64,000 bases of DNA, taken from assembly GCA_946553025.1 (NCBI GenBank), contig CAMNRM010000014.1, positions 22,116 to 86,115 of the forward strand, given 5' to 3'. Shown here piece by piece: positions 9,766 through 16,712 of the stretch. The translations under genes and the position numbers were made by a program. Below the pieces are notes generated by a model. It had not been told where the DNA came from, ran no database searches, and saw nothing but the letters and a program-made list of their open reading frames with translations. Source of the DNA: an uncultured Clostridium sp. (lineage in GTDB: Bacteria > Bacillota > Clostridia > Lachnospirales > Lachnospiraceae). Within the stretch, counting starts at the first letter, position 1; every line of letters begins with the position of its first letter.

Positions 9766-10596
9766 TTATTTACATTCTTTCATTGATTTCCATACCATTT
9801 TACTGCTACTGTATTTATTCCCGCCTTCATAACATTCCCGTTCTGTTCCGTCAGATAACCTAAGTACCTCAAGAAATCCTTGAAGTCTAAAGCCCTCATA
9901 TTCAACATAAAATGTTCTAGTTTTAAAAAGATTTTTCTTAACCTCACCTATATGTTTTTTAAGTTCATCTTCATTTATCACAGTGAGAATAATATTTTCC
10001 AGTTCATTACTTGCTCTTGTAAAATATGATATCTGTCTTCCAATTGGCTTAAAGAAATACCATTTCCCATCAAATATCTGTTTGCATGAAGCCACTTCTC
10101 CATATTTAATTTTATATTTTTCTATTATAGTTTCAGGAACAAAATTTCTATACTTAAATAGATATTCTCCATTGACATTCTGTCTATTATTAATATTACT
10201 TACCTTATAAGTATCCCATTTTACTTTTTTAATTGGAACATTATTTTGCCTCGGTAAAAAAAGCACAAAATCATCTTTAAAAACAACATCTTCAATCCAA
10301 AAAAGAGGTTCCGACTCTTTTCGAATCTCTATAGACTGTATCTTTCCATCAGATAAATCATATACATGCATATGGCGACCTAATCTTGGAAAAAAGCAAA
10401 TTTTACCTTCTTTTATCATAACCCCGAAATGAATATTTGTTTCAGCAATTTTTTCATCTTTAAAATACCCCAAAAAAGTTGTTTTTCCATTTTTTATATC
10501 TACTTTAAACAAAGCATTATAAAACAAATTAGAAAAATAGGCGTATCCATCTATTTCAACAAAATTATAACTACTAATGCTTTCCAACATATTCAT
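9766..10596 (-). CDS. Hypothetical beta-propeller-like protein
   Basis: I do not recognise a named family. The protein is rich in short beta-strand units with aromatic and Gly/Asp turns (EIDGYAYFSNLF, KEGKICFFPRL, FDGKWYFFKP), resembling propeller blades of proteins found near glycosyltransferases in Clostridia. No signal peptide or membrane segment is present. I prefer ATG 10596, with GGAG six bases upstream, over the longer TTG frame from 10647 that has no ribosome binding site; this gives 276 residues. It is the first gene after the hairpin at 10.7 kb and may sense or modify the glycan pathway, which is only a guess. Confidence 0.6.
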   Translation of the reverse strand: MNMLESISSYNFVEIDGYAYFSNLFYNALFKVDIKNGKTTFLGYFKDEKIAETNIHFGVMIKEGKICFFPRLGRHMHVYDLSDGKIQSIEIRKESEPLFWIEDVVFKDDFVLFLPRQNNVPIKKVKWDTYKVSNINNRQNVNGEYLFKYRNFVPETIIEKYKIKYGEVASCKQIFDGKWYFFKPIGRQISYFTRASNELENIILTVINEDELKKHIGEVKKNLFKTRTFYVEYEGFRLQGFLEVLRLSDGTERECYEGGNKYSSSKMVWKSMKECK

Positions 10597-10670
10597 ATTT
10601 ATCTCCAAATCCAACACTTTCAGCTTTTCAAATTTTTTTCCACTCAATAAACTAATTTTATATTTTTTAA

Positions 10671-10727
10671 ATACAGGTCAAAATTATCTGGCGCTGCAGA
10701 AGCAGCGCCTATGTTTTTGACCTGTAT
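10671..10727 (-). terminator. Hairpin downstream of the secreted-protein gene (terminator or attenuator)
   Basis: Thirteen-base arms ATACAGGTCAAAA (10671-10683) and TTTTGACCTGTAT (10715-10727) are perfect inverted repeats, and inside them GCGCTGC / GCAGCGC pairs around a four-base loop. It lies 47 bases beyond the stop of the secreted-protein gene, so it probably ends that transcript or lets only part of it run into the glycan genes. Confidence 0.75.
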
Positions 10728-10773
10728 CTTAAAACAAGACTAAAATTTACGTTAAAATTTTAAATAACTGATA

Positions 10774-11784
10774 TTATTGAATGTTAACAGTTTCAGTATT
10801 TCCTGTACTAAGTTCAATCTCTAAAGTACCACCTACATTTCCACTAAGCATTGTAGCTTGTAATGTCAAAACTCCATTAGCAAATGTATAATGTGTTCCT
10901 GCTTTAGCTACAATTCTAGTTCCACTTGCCTGTACAAGAGTTACCTTGCTAACCGTAGCATCTGTTACAGTCAATGTATTTGCAGTTGCACTAACACTTG
11001 ATGCAGATAATGCAGAATCTCTATGTTCTTTAACATTCCATGTAACCTTAATTGCCGGAAAAGTAACATTATCTTTCCATGTTGCATTTTTATTAATTGC
11101 ACCTGTTAATTTATAAGAACACTTATTCCAATCGGTTAAACCAGTGGTCTTTAATGTATACTTATATCCATCAGCAGCAGTATATCCTGGCTCATAGTTA
11201 CCTGGCACACCTGCAACAGTCGTCGTAAGTGTAGCTACACCAGTTGCCTTAAGTGCTGCTACTTTAGCATCTGTAGCCGCATCATCGGTAACTGCAAGAT
11301 AAAGCTTATTTTCTGTATCAGCAGCATCAAATGTTTCGCTTTCTGCATACTTAATAATACTATCACCTGCGGTTTTCTGCTCTAATTTAATTGTTACATC
11401 GACATCCTGTGCATTCTGATTTACTACTTCCTGAGCGGCACTTTTATTGGTATAAGTTTTACCTGTAGGATCTGTTAAAAAGAACACTCCTGTTGTATCA
11501 GTAAATGTAGCTCCGCTATATTTTGTACTGTTTGTTGATCTAATTAATCCATTAGGATCGGCAATATAATCATAAGTACCTGCTGGAATTGTTGGCAATT
11601 GAACTGAAAGTGTAGGATACTTCATTTCTCCGCCTTCATATGAACCAGTACCTTCTGCTACCCCAGGAGTTGTTGTTGGTGTAGTATCACCATCACCCTC
11701 TGCAAATACCATCATCGTACTTCCAAATGCCATGGTTGCTGCTAAAGTAACTGCTGCAAATTTCTTTAAATTTTTCTTGCTCAT
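10774..11784 (-). CDS. Secreted Ser/Thr-rich surface protein
   Basis: The first 28 residues are a Sec signal peptide with a KK start, a hydrophobic core and a probable cut after MMVFA. A TTPTTTPG linker follows, then a beta-rich body containing LPTIPAGTYDYIADPNGLI. The last 70 residues (KAGTHYTFANGVLTLQ) weakly resemble X2/Ig-like modules of cell-surface proteins. There is no LPXTG motif and no transmembrane tail, so attachment is unclear. A strong AGGAGG precedes ATG 11784. Its neighbour is a membrane-anchored beta-domain protein, and glycosyltransferases follow, so it is a plausible glycosylated filament or surface-layer subunit. Confidence 0.75.
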   Translation of the reverse strand: MSKKNLKKFAAVTLAATMAFGSTMMVFAEGDGDTTPTTTPGVAEGTGSYEGGEMKYPTLSVQLPTIPAGTYDYIADPNGLIRSTNSTKYSGATFTDTTGVFFLTDPTGKTYTNKSAAQEVVNQNAQDVDVTIKLEQKTAGDSIIKYAESETFDAADTENKLYLAVTDDAATDAKVAALKATGVATLTTTVAGVPGNYEPGYTAADGYKYTLKTTGLTDWNKCSYKLTGAINKNATWKDNVTFPAIKVTWNVKEHRDSALSASSVSATANTLTVTDATVSKVTLVQASGTRIVAKAGTHYTFANGVLTLQATMLSGNVGGTLEIELSTGNTETVNIQ

Positions 11785-11824
11785 TTAATTTTCCTCCTAT
11801 TTTTTTTTAATTTTATTATACGAA

Positions 11825-12355
11825 CTAACTTTCAACGATAATCGTTAAGCCAATTCGTAATGTGCTGAGCGTGTTTTGTTCCTCATCAATCAAATGATAA
11901 ATCACAACACATTCATAAGTCCCGGCTTCCAATGGTTCATCCAATGCAATTTCTTCTAAACGTCCTCCTCTTGGAATAACCGGAGATTTATACAAAACCT
12001 TTGTTTCATCACTTTCCAGGACAATATCAAAATATACATCATTGGTATTTGCTTCTACATTTTCCACTACAGCATCATAGGATGCTTCTTTTCCTGTAGA
12101 AAAACGCCATGTTGTATTCATTGTTACTGTATAAAACCCTGGTGCTACAGTTTCCTGTGTTTCTGCAATTTCTTCCAATACACGCTCTACATTTTCAGGA
12201 GTGATGACCACATTACGCTTCTCCTCTTCCGGTTCCGCATTACGTGACAGCAGAAGAACGATAATGATGCCAATTAATGCAGCTATAACCAGCACAACGG
12301 CAACACCTATGAAAATACCTCCTTTTTTTATTTTTTTCTGCTCCTGTTCATTCAT
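11825..12355 (-). CDS. Single-pass membrane protein with extracellular beta-domain
   Basis: After a short basic N-terminus there is one membrane helix (about residues 14-37, GIFIGVAVVLVIAALIG), then an acidic stretch and a roughly 110-residue beta-rich extracellular domain ending GTYECVVIYHLID. I recognise no named family, but the domain is built like surface-filament partners in Lachnospiraceae. The ATG at 12355 has GAGGAGG eight bases upstream; a GTG one codon earlier is less well placed. It precedes the secreted protein by 40 bases and probably forms an operon with it, perhaps anchoring or assembling it. Confidence 0.7.
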   Translation of the reverse strand: MNEQEQKKIKKGGIFIGVAVVLVIAALIGIIIVLLLSRNAEPEEEKRNVVITPENVERVLEEIAETQETVAPGFYTVTMNTTWRFSTGKEASYDAVVENVEANTNDVYFDIVLESDETKVLYKSPVIPRGGRLEEIALDEPLEAGTYECVVIYHLIDEEQNTLSTLRIGLTIIVES

Positions 12356-12405
12356 CACATAAGCCTCCTCTTGAAAACGTTATCTATATCTATTCCTTTA
12401 AATAA

Positions 12406-12456
12406 TCAGGAACAAATATCTATCACTTGCGTTTTAGATTCAAAAATTCTTTCCAT
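12406..12456 (-). CDS. Possible 16-residue leader peptide
   Basis: A 16-codon frame MERIFESKTQVIDICS ends at TGA 12406-12408, with GGGGAG eight bases before its ATG at 12456. It lies about 50 bases before the membrane-protein gene on the same strand. A tiny frame with a good ribosome binding site in this position could be a regulatory leader, but chance is not excluded. Confidence 0.3.
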   Translation of the reverse strand: MERIFESKTQVIDICS

Positions 12457-12659
12457 ACTTTACGCTCCCCATAATAAAAAACACTACAATCAAATTCTAA
12501 TAATTAGCAAAAATAAAATACTATATATTTAAAATAAGACACATTGGTCACCCCACTCCGGATGATGCAGGGAATAACTACAAATAAAAACAACTAAATA
12601 TCCAAACTATTCCCCGCTTCGCTCCCCGCTACATCATCGATAACTTTCCTTTCTCTCCA

Positions 12660-12790
12660 AATCTTCTGTCTTACCCATCCTGTCATCTCACCATTGATTT
12701 TTCAATCCATTAAGTCATCCATGTTCCCAGGGTCCTGGCCTACCCAATCCGCAGGTTTCCCTGCCTTCTAAGGCCGTATCATTTTTTTAT
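12660..12790 (-). ncRNA. Candidate omega-RNA-like scaffold 3' of the TnpB-like gene
   Basis: The 573-base gap between the TnpB-like stop and the membrane-protein gene is not featureless. On the minus strand it has CTTAGA at about 12772, a hairpin GCAGG-GAAA-CCTGC (12764-12751), a GGCCAGGACCCTGGGAAC segment, and a hairpin ATTGA-AAAA-TCAAT (12706-12693). This order resembles the omega-RNA scaffold at the 3' end of IS605-family tnpB genes. If real, the guide would lie just downstream of about 12680. The remaining bases of the gap (12457-12659, 12791-12931) show only a CCCCGCTTCGCTCCCCG palindrome near 12612. Confidence 0.4.
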
Positions 12791-12931
12791 ATTATCAGGA
12801 ACCTGCCCTCTGGTCCTTTCGGTGAAACCTCCGCTCATCACGGAAATTTATCCAGACTGCTGTTCATTTGATCAATTATTTATTTCCTTTATTCCATCAT
12901 CTTTCATCCCATCATCTTTCACTCCACCCGA

Positions 12932-14236
12932 CTACTTCAAAACCTTCCCCTCCATCCCCCTCTTCAGCACATTCCTTGCCGTATTCACCTTTTCTTCCAA
13001 CTCTCCCCCACAGCTTCCACAGCGAAACACTCCATCCTTCCTGCTTCCCATTCCCCCACAGTCACTGCAAATATTACTGATATCCTTCCCCAGAACCTCC
13101 ACAATCTCCACCCCATGCTCCTTACACTTCTGCTCTAATCTTCCCCGGATATACCCTCTCTGCCACAGAGCCACGGAGTTATTAATTTTCCTATTAATCC
13201 CCCCGCCCTGGTTCTTCGGAAGCTTTACCAGGTAAATCACTCCCGGCTTTTCTTCCTCCAGAAATCGGTTCAGTTCATGGTTAATATAACTGTGCATGGT
13301 TTCCGTCATCCGGTGTTTCTTCGCCAGATACTTCTTCCTTCCCGGATTACTCTCCCTGTTTCGGTAATAGCTTGCCGTCTGTGCCCGCATCCAGTCCGCA
13401 TACTCCGTCTGGTACTTACCCAAATCCTCTCCATATCCATTCCCATTGTCCACCGTCAGCATCGTATACATCCCCAGGGAAATCCCTATCCGGTTCTGGT
13501 AATCCTCATGGCTTTTCATTTCCACATTTACCGGCACATGAATCTGCACGCTGTGCTCTCCCGGATTGATTTTCAGATAAATCTGGCTTTTATACTGGCA
13601 GTTGTCGGTCAATGGAATAAAAATCCTCTTCCTCTTTTCCTTGCTGGCAATACTGATTCCATGATTTTCATAGCGATACGCCTTCGCCGACAGCGAAAAC
13701 CCCGCCCCCTGCGCCGCATAAGGCTTCTTATGGTATTTCCTCACCTGCCTGCAAAGATAATTCTGCAGCTTCTCCTCATCCACCTTCTCGGCCAGTTCCC
13801 GGTATTTTCCTTCCATTTCCCTGGGCAATGCTATCGGTTCACGCCTTAACACGGACGAAAACGCATTGGTTACCTTCATTAAAAACCGAAGATAATGTTT
13901 CTCTTCCGCCGAAAAGCCTTCATTCTTCCCCAGCAGTTCTAAAACCTTGTTCTTCGTCCTCGTCCACTGGCTTTTGATATCTCCCAGCGCGTCAAACACG
14001 GCAAGATAAAAGTACACCGACGGCATCTTAAGCGTCCCCCGAAGCCCGCTTCCCGTCATTTCATTCTGAATAGTATAGCCCGGATAGAGTTTTTCCAGAC
14101 TTCCCACACCGCTGTAACGGCTGTAGACGTAGTTTTTTACTGTACGGTAATCCTCTGCAATTTCCTTAAGTTTAGCCATATCTTCATCGGAAATTTCGCC
14201 TTTGCTGTACTGGTGAACCGTCTTGCAGACAAACAT
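12932..14236 (-). CDS. TnpB-like protein with RuvC catalytic residues replaced
   Basis: The protein has the layout of IS605-family TnpB: an alpha/beta N-terminal half, a RuvC fold and a CSDCG...CGSCG zinc ribbon (Cys390, 393, 406, 409). The three nuclease acids appear lost. GIDLG is GISLG (Ser253), the usual VVEDL strand is VIYLVKL (Val337 at the Glu site), and DxNAAxN is KVNTARN (Lys416). It should therefore bind RNA and DNA but not cut, like the exapted TldR repressors. No TnpA gene is nearby. ATG 14236 is chosen because GGAGG lies just upstream; the TTG at 14299 falls inside a palindromic site. Alternatively it is simply a dead relic, but the frame is intact. Confidence 0.75.
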   Translation of the reverse strand: MFVCKTVHQYSKGEISDEDMAKLKEIAEDYRTVKNYVYSRYSGVGSLEKLYPGYTIQNEMTGSGLRGTLKMPSVYFYLAVFDALGDIKSQWTRTKNKVLELLGKNEGFSAEEKHYLRFLMKVTNAFSSVLRREPIALPREMEGKYRELAEKVDEEKLQNYLCRQVRKYHKKPYAAQGAGFSLSAKAYRYENHGISIASKEKRKRIFIPLTDNCQYKSQIYLKINPGEHSVQIHVPVNVEMKSHEDYQNRIGISLGMYTMLTVDNGNGYGEDLGKYQTEYADWMRAQTASYYRNRESNPGRKKYLAKKHRMTETMHSYINHELNRFLEEEKPGVIYLVKLPKNQGGGINRKINNSVALWQRGYIRGRLEQKCKEHGVEIVEVLGKDISNICSDCGGMGSRKDGVFRCGSCGGELEEKVNTARNVLKRGMEGKVLK

Positions 14237-14293
14237 CTTTCCCTCCCGCCAAAAATGGCCGCAAAGCCAGTGTTTATCAGCATTCCCGCCGAT

Positions 14294-14317
14294 TTGCAAA
14301 AACTATAGGTTTTGCAA
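14294..14317. promoter_or_regulatory. Near-palindromic operator-like site, copy 1
   Basis: TTGCAAAA and TTTTGCAA flank ACTATAGG, about 58 bases before the TnpB-like start. A nearly identical copy lies 138 bases upstream, and both are followed by CAAATTTT on the plus strand. This looks like a protein-binding site or a small hairpin. Confidence 0.55.
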
Positions 14318-14374
14318 CAAATTTTTGGTGATTTTTTTTGGTGCAATTTACCTAATAAAAACTGCTTAAGTTTA

Positions 14375-14403
14375 TTGATTTTTTGACGATATTGTAGTAG
14401 AAT
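14375..14403 (+). promoter_or_regulatory. Rightward sigma-70-type promoter divergent from the TnpB-like gene
   Basis: TTGATT (14375-14380) and TAGAAT (14398-14403) are separated by exactly 17 bases. No protein-coding gene follows on the plus strand; a transcript would run through the second palindrome and reach the terminator at 14541, giving an RNA of roughly 130 bases. Confidence 0.4.
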
Positions 14404-14431
14404 GACTTAGATTTACAGGCATTCAAAGCAT

Positions 14432-14455
14432 TTGCAAAACCTATACTTTTTGCAA
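14432..14455. promoter_or_regulatory. Near-palindromic operator-like site, copy 2
   Basis: TTGCAAAA and TTTTGCAA arms flank CCTATACT. The reverse complement of copy 1 matches this copy except at one position. Two matched sites around a divergent promoter suggest paired operator binding. Confidence 0.55.
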
Positions 14456-14500
14456 CAAATTTTCCGAAGTATTTTTACAATAATCCCCATTTTCATCCAT

Positions 14501-14541
14501 AAAAAAGAGCGATCCGTTATAAAAACGAACCGCTTTTCTTT
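14501..14541. terminator. Bidirectional terminator beyond hicB
   Basis: An imperfect stem pairs AAGAGCGATCCGTT with AACGAACCGCTTTTC around a short A-rich loop, with A/T runs on both sides. It lies about 65 bases beyond the hicB stop and could also end the rightward transcript from 14403. Confidence 0.65.
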
Positions 14542-14605
14542 ATTTTTCTAACTATTCAGTTTTCTTTTCTTTATTAACCTTCAATTTATCTCAAAATCCA
14601 TAGTA

Positions 14606-15034
14606 TCATCCAAGGTGAAGCTGTGCCTTCAGGGCATCCTGCAGTACTTGTGAAAAATTAATATTTTGTTCCAGAGCAGCTTTATTAAGCCAAGCAGGAA
14701 TAGTAAGCGTCTTTTTTACAGATTTTTCAAAATGCTCTTTTGCATACAAGGCTACATCCACAGATACCATATTGACAAATGATTCACATAAAGGAGCTTC
14801 CGGGTCAAGTTCTTTTGCTACCTCTTCAGGATGAATATCCGATAATTTCGATGGCTTTGGAACAGTATCTCCATCCATCTGACAGGTATGAAGATAGCCA
14901 GCCAGACATTCAACTGCCATTTCCATAGCCTCCTCAAACGTATCACCTTGAGTTGCCAGCCAATTAAGGTCAGGAAAGACAACAGAATAACCATCATTTT
15001 CATTAAAAAAACAAGCTGGATACATTGACAACAT
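14606..15034 (-). CDS. hicB: HicB-family antitoxin
   Basis: The N-terminal 60 residues are a HicB partial RNase-H-like fold (YPACFFNENDGYSVVFPDL, then a TFEEAMEMA helix), and the C-terminal LTIPAWLNKAALEQNINFSQVLQDAL is a ribbon-helix-helix-type DNA-binding segment. HicB neutralises the neighbouring HicA mRNA interferase and represses the operon. It lies 40 bases after hicA on the same strand. Length (142 residues) is typical. The start ATG 15034 has AGGAGG upstream. Confidence 0.93.
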   Translation of the reverse strand: MLSMYPACFFNENDGYSVVFPDLNWLATQGDTFEEAMEMAVECLAGYLHTCQMDGDTVPKPSKLSDIHPEEVAKELDPEAPLCESFVNMVSVDVALYAKEHFEKSVKKTLTIPAWLNKAALEQNINFSQVLQDALKAQLHLG

Positions 15035-15074
15035 AAAATCACCTCCTGGTACTTATCAATAACAGGCCATAGAA

Positions 15075-15266
15075 CTATCGAAGTCCTGCCTGTTTTCTAA
15101 TAGAATTCTCAGTTTTTTTATTCAACTCCTTACCTTGATGAAAAGGTATTGTAACTTTTCCAGGCTTTATTGGATGTACATAATTTCTGTGTGAACCTTC
15201 TTGATTCTTGAATATCCATCCATCTGCAAGGATTATTTTCTCCATTTCGCGTGGTTTTAACGGCAT
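15075..15266 (-). CDS. hicA: HicA-family mRNA interferase toxin
   Basis: This 63-residue protein has the compact HicA double-stranded RNA-binding fold. The catalytic histidine is His26 in GSHRNY, followed by the KVTIPFHQGKELNK strand and the final NSIRKQAGL helix. HicA cuts mRNA to stop growth when HicB is lost. The ATG at 15266 has GAGAGGA upstream, and a strong promoter lies just before it. Toxin-first gene order is the usual one. Confidence 0.93.
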   Translation of the reverse strand: MPLKPREMEKIILADGWIFKNQEGSHRNYVHPIKPGKVTIPFHQGKELNKKTENSIRKQAGLR

Positions 15267-15290
15267 TGTATTTTCCTCTCATGCACAGTT

Positions 15291-15319
15291 ATTATAACAT
15301 GTAACACGTGCTTTATCAA
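15291..15319 (-). promoter_or_regulatory. Promoter of hicAB
   Basis: On the minus strand TTGATA (15319-15314) and TATAAT (15296-15291) are 17 bases apart, ending about 25 bases before the hicA start. A CACGTG-centred sequence lies within the spacer and may be the HicB operator. Confidence 0.75.
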
Positions 15320-15378
15320 TACGTATTCTTCCAGTTTCTTTTAATTTCTCTTCTCAAATAGCCATCAATTCAACCACC

Positions 15379-15717
15379 TCACATCTCCACCAAATAACAT
15401 TCATCCTGGCAGCTTCTTCCATGATTGCTGATGAGCAGGGGAAATTCATCGTAAAACTCCATATGATTTTCCCTCAAAATACTGCCTATATTCTGCCTCT
15501 CCGGAGGAATCACCCGCTCTTTTACCCAGCGCAGACTCCAGTCCGGTGCAATCGTCCGCTGATTTCTTTTGATAAATTCTGCGATAATCAAAGGCGCTTC
15601 TTCACATCGGATATCTTCGGGAACTTGAATTCTGTATTCCTTTTTTTCCTCATCATAATAAAGCCATGCTACCGTCTTATGATTATAAACTTCATTTTTA
15701 ATAGCAAATTTTCGCAA
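15379..15717 (-). CDS. Small partner protein of the HipA-like kinase
   Basis: I recognise no named domain with certainty. The 112-residue protein has a beta-hairpin N-terminus (AWLYYDEEKKEYRIQVPED) and a conserved-looking core, RVIPPERQNIGSILR followed by YDEFPLL, that recurs beside HipA-like kinases in Firmicutes. It overlaps the end of the kinase gene by 20 bases, so the two are translationally coupled. It could be an antitoxin, or a split N-terminal lobe comparable to HipS of HipBST systems. No DNA-binding motif is visible, which argues against a plain HipB. Confidence 0.6.
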   Translation of the reverse strand: MRKFAIKNEVYNHKTVAWLYYDEEKKEYRIQVPEDIRCEEAPLIIAEFIKRNQRTIAPDWSLRWVKERVIPPERQNIGSILRENHMEFYDEFPLLISNHGRSCQDECYLVEM

Positions 15718-16519
15718 AATAATCCCACCTCTCCCATAACATATTCCAAATCTTTTCTGTGTGCTGGAAAGGCAAAAGCGATTTTACCCCTTCCAGCAAT
15801 GTTTCTTTATCGGATTCTGTTAAATTACCTTTGAACAGCTTCTTCCCTTTGGGAAGCAGCTGGAGATTATATTCCAAAGAACGAGAGCCAATAAAATTAT
15901 TCACTGCACGTTCTTCCATTACATCAAATTTTTCAATACTCTTCAGATTACTATAACAGGAAAACAATAGTGAACATCCATGATCAAAAATCGGTGCCGG
16001 CCTCACGCTTCCATTCGAATCTACAAGTAGTTCAATATTCGCTCCATGCCTGTCCCGATTACATATCAAATAATCAACGGCCATCATTTGGTAAAAATAC
16101 ATCTCCCACCCCATACGAATGGCAAAGGCTAAAGGTGCTTCATCTATTTGCTTATTCAAATCATAAAAAACGTCAAATGCAATTTTCCGCTCTTCTTTTT
16201 TTCGAAAATTTACCGATTTTGTTATATAAGTTTCTATCGTTTTTCCATTAATTAATACAAGTGCATGAATTAACTGATATTCCAAATGTTCTACCCCTAA
16301 TATTGTTAAAAATCTAGATATAATTAATTCATTAATATTTTCATGTCCAAATACCCCTCGATAACTATCATAATTAGATAATTTATAATAATACTTCACT
16401 CCGTCATTTTCCTCGTAAGCTTTCAAAAAGCAACCGGGAGTTCCTGGTGATAGTTTTGTATCTGTCCAGTTTAAATAAGTTAAGTCCTGAAGTTCTGCAA
16501 TAAAATCTTTTTCTTTCAT
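15698..16519 (-). CDS. HipA-like Ser/Thr kinase
   Basis: The C-terminal half has the HipA kinase signature: DYLICNRDRHGAN (Asp156 and Asn161 as catalytic-loop residues) and APIFDHGCSL (Asp179 as the metal-binding DFG-like aspartate). Such kinases phosphorylate aminoacyl-tRNA synthetases or related targets to arrest growth. At 273 residues it is shorter than classic HipA (about 440) and lacks the N-terminal subdomain, as in HipT and CtkA-type kinases. It lies in a stretch with HicAB and Septu. The start ATG 16519 is followed by a basic/acidic leader and is the first reasonable start. Confidence 0.8.
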   Translation of the reverse strand: MKEKDFIAELQDLTYLNWTDTKLSPGTPGCFLKAYEENDGVKYYYKLSNYDSYRGVFGHENINELIISRFLTILGVEHLEYQLIHALVLINGKTIETYITKSVNFRKKEERKIAFDVFYDLNKQIDEAPLAFAIRMGWEMYFYQMMAVDYLICNRDRHGANIELLVDSNGSVRPAPIFDHGCSLLFSCYSNLKSIEKFDVMEERAVNNFIGSRSLEYNLQLLPKGKKLFKGNLTESDKETLLEGVKSLLPFQHTEKIWNMLWERWDYFAKICY

Positions 16520-16524
16520 TTCTA

Positions 16525-16680
16525 TTTAATCCTTCCCTTCCGCCCCCTTACTCTTCGCCTTCTTTTTCTTCGGCTCCGGCAGTTCCCCATACATCCCTTC
16601 AAGCACCTTCTTCATCAACGCCGTATCTTCCACATCCTCCACCATCACCATCAGTGTCTTTGAACCTTCATAGGGATAAG
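16525..16680 (-). pseudogene. Duplicated 3' fragment of the tfoX-like gene
   Basis: These 156 bases match 18703-18858, the last 50 or so codons and stop of the tfoX-like gene, with about six substitutions. The fragment has no start and is a relic. The Septu genes lie exactly between the two copies. Confidence 0.9.
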
Positions 16681-16712
16681 TTACACTATCCTCTTAGGTT
16701 CCTACAATTACA

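Noticed and set aside
12361..12900. A guide-target match between the TnpB-like 3' region and the surface operon promoter
   Set aside because: The best resemblance I saw (TTCCTGAT followed by similar A/T bases at two places) has mismatches and is short enough to be chance.
13277..13849. A 190-codon plus-strand frame inside the TnpB-like gene
   Set aside because: It is antisense to the intact TnpB-like frame, with no ribosome binding site or family match.
12932..14460. Intact IS605-family insertion sequence
   Set aside because: No TnpA gene is present and the TnpB catalytic residues are missing, so autonomous movement is not supported.
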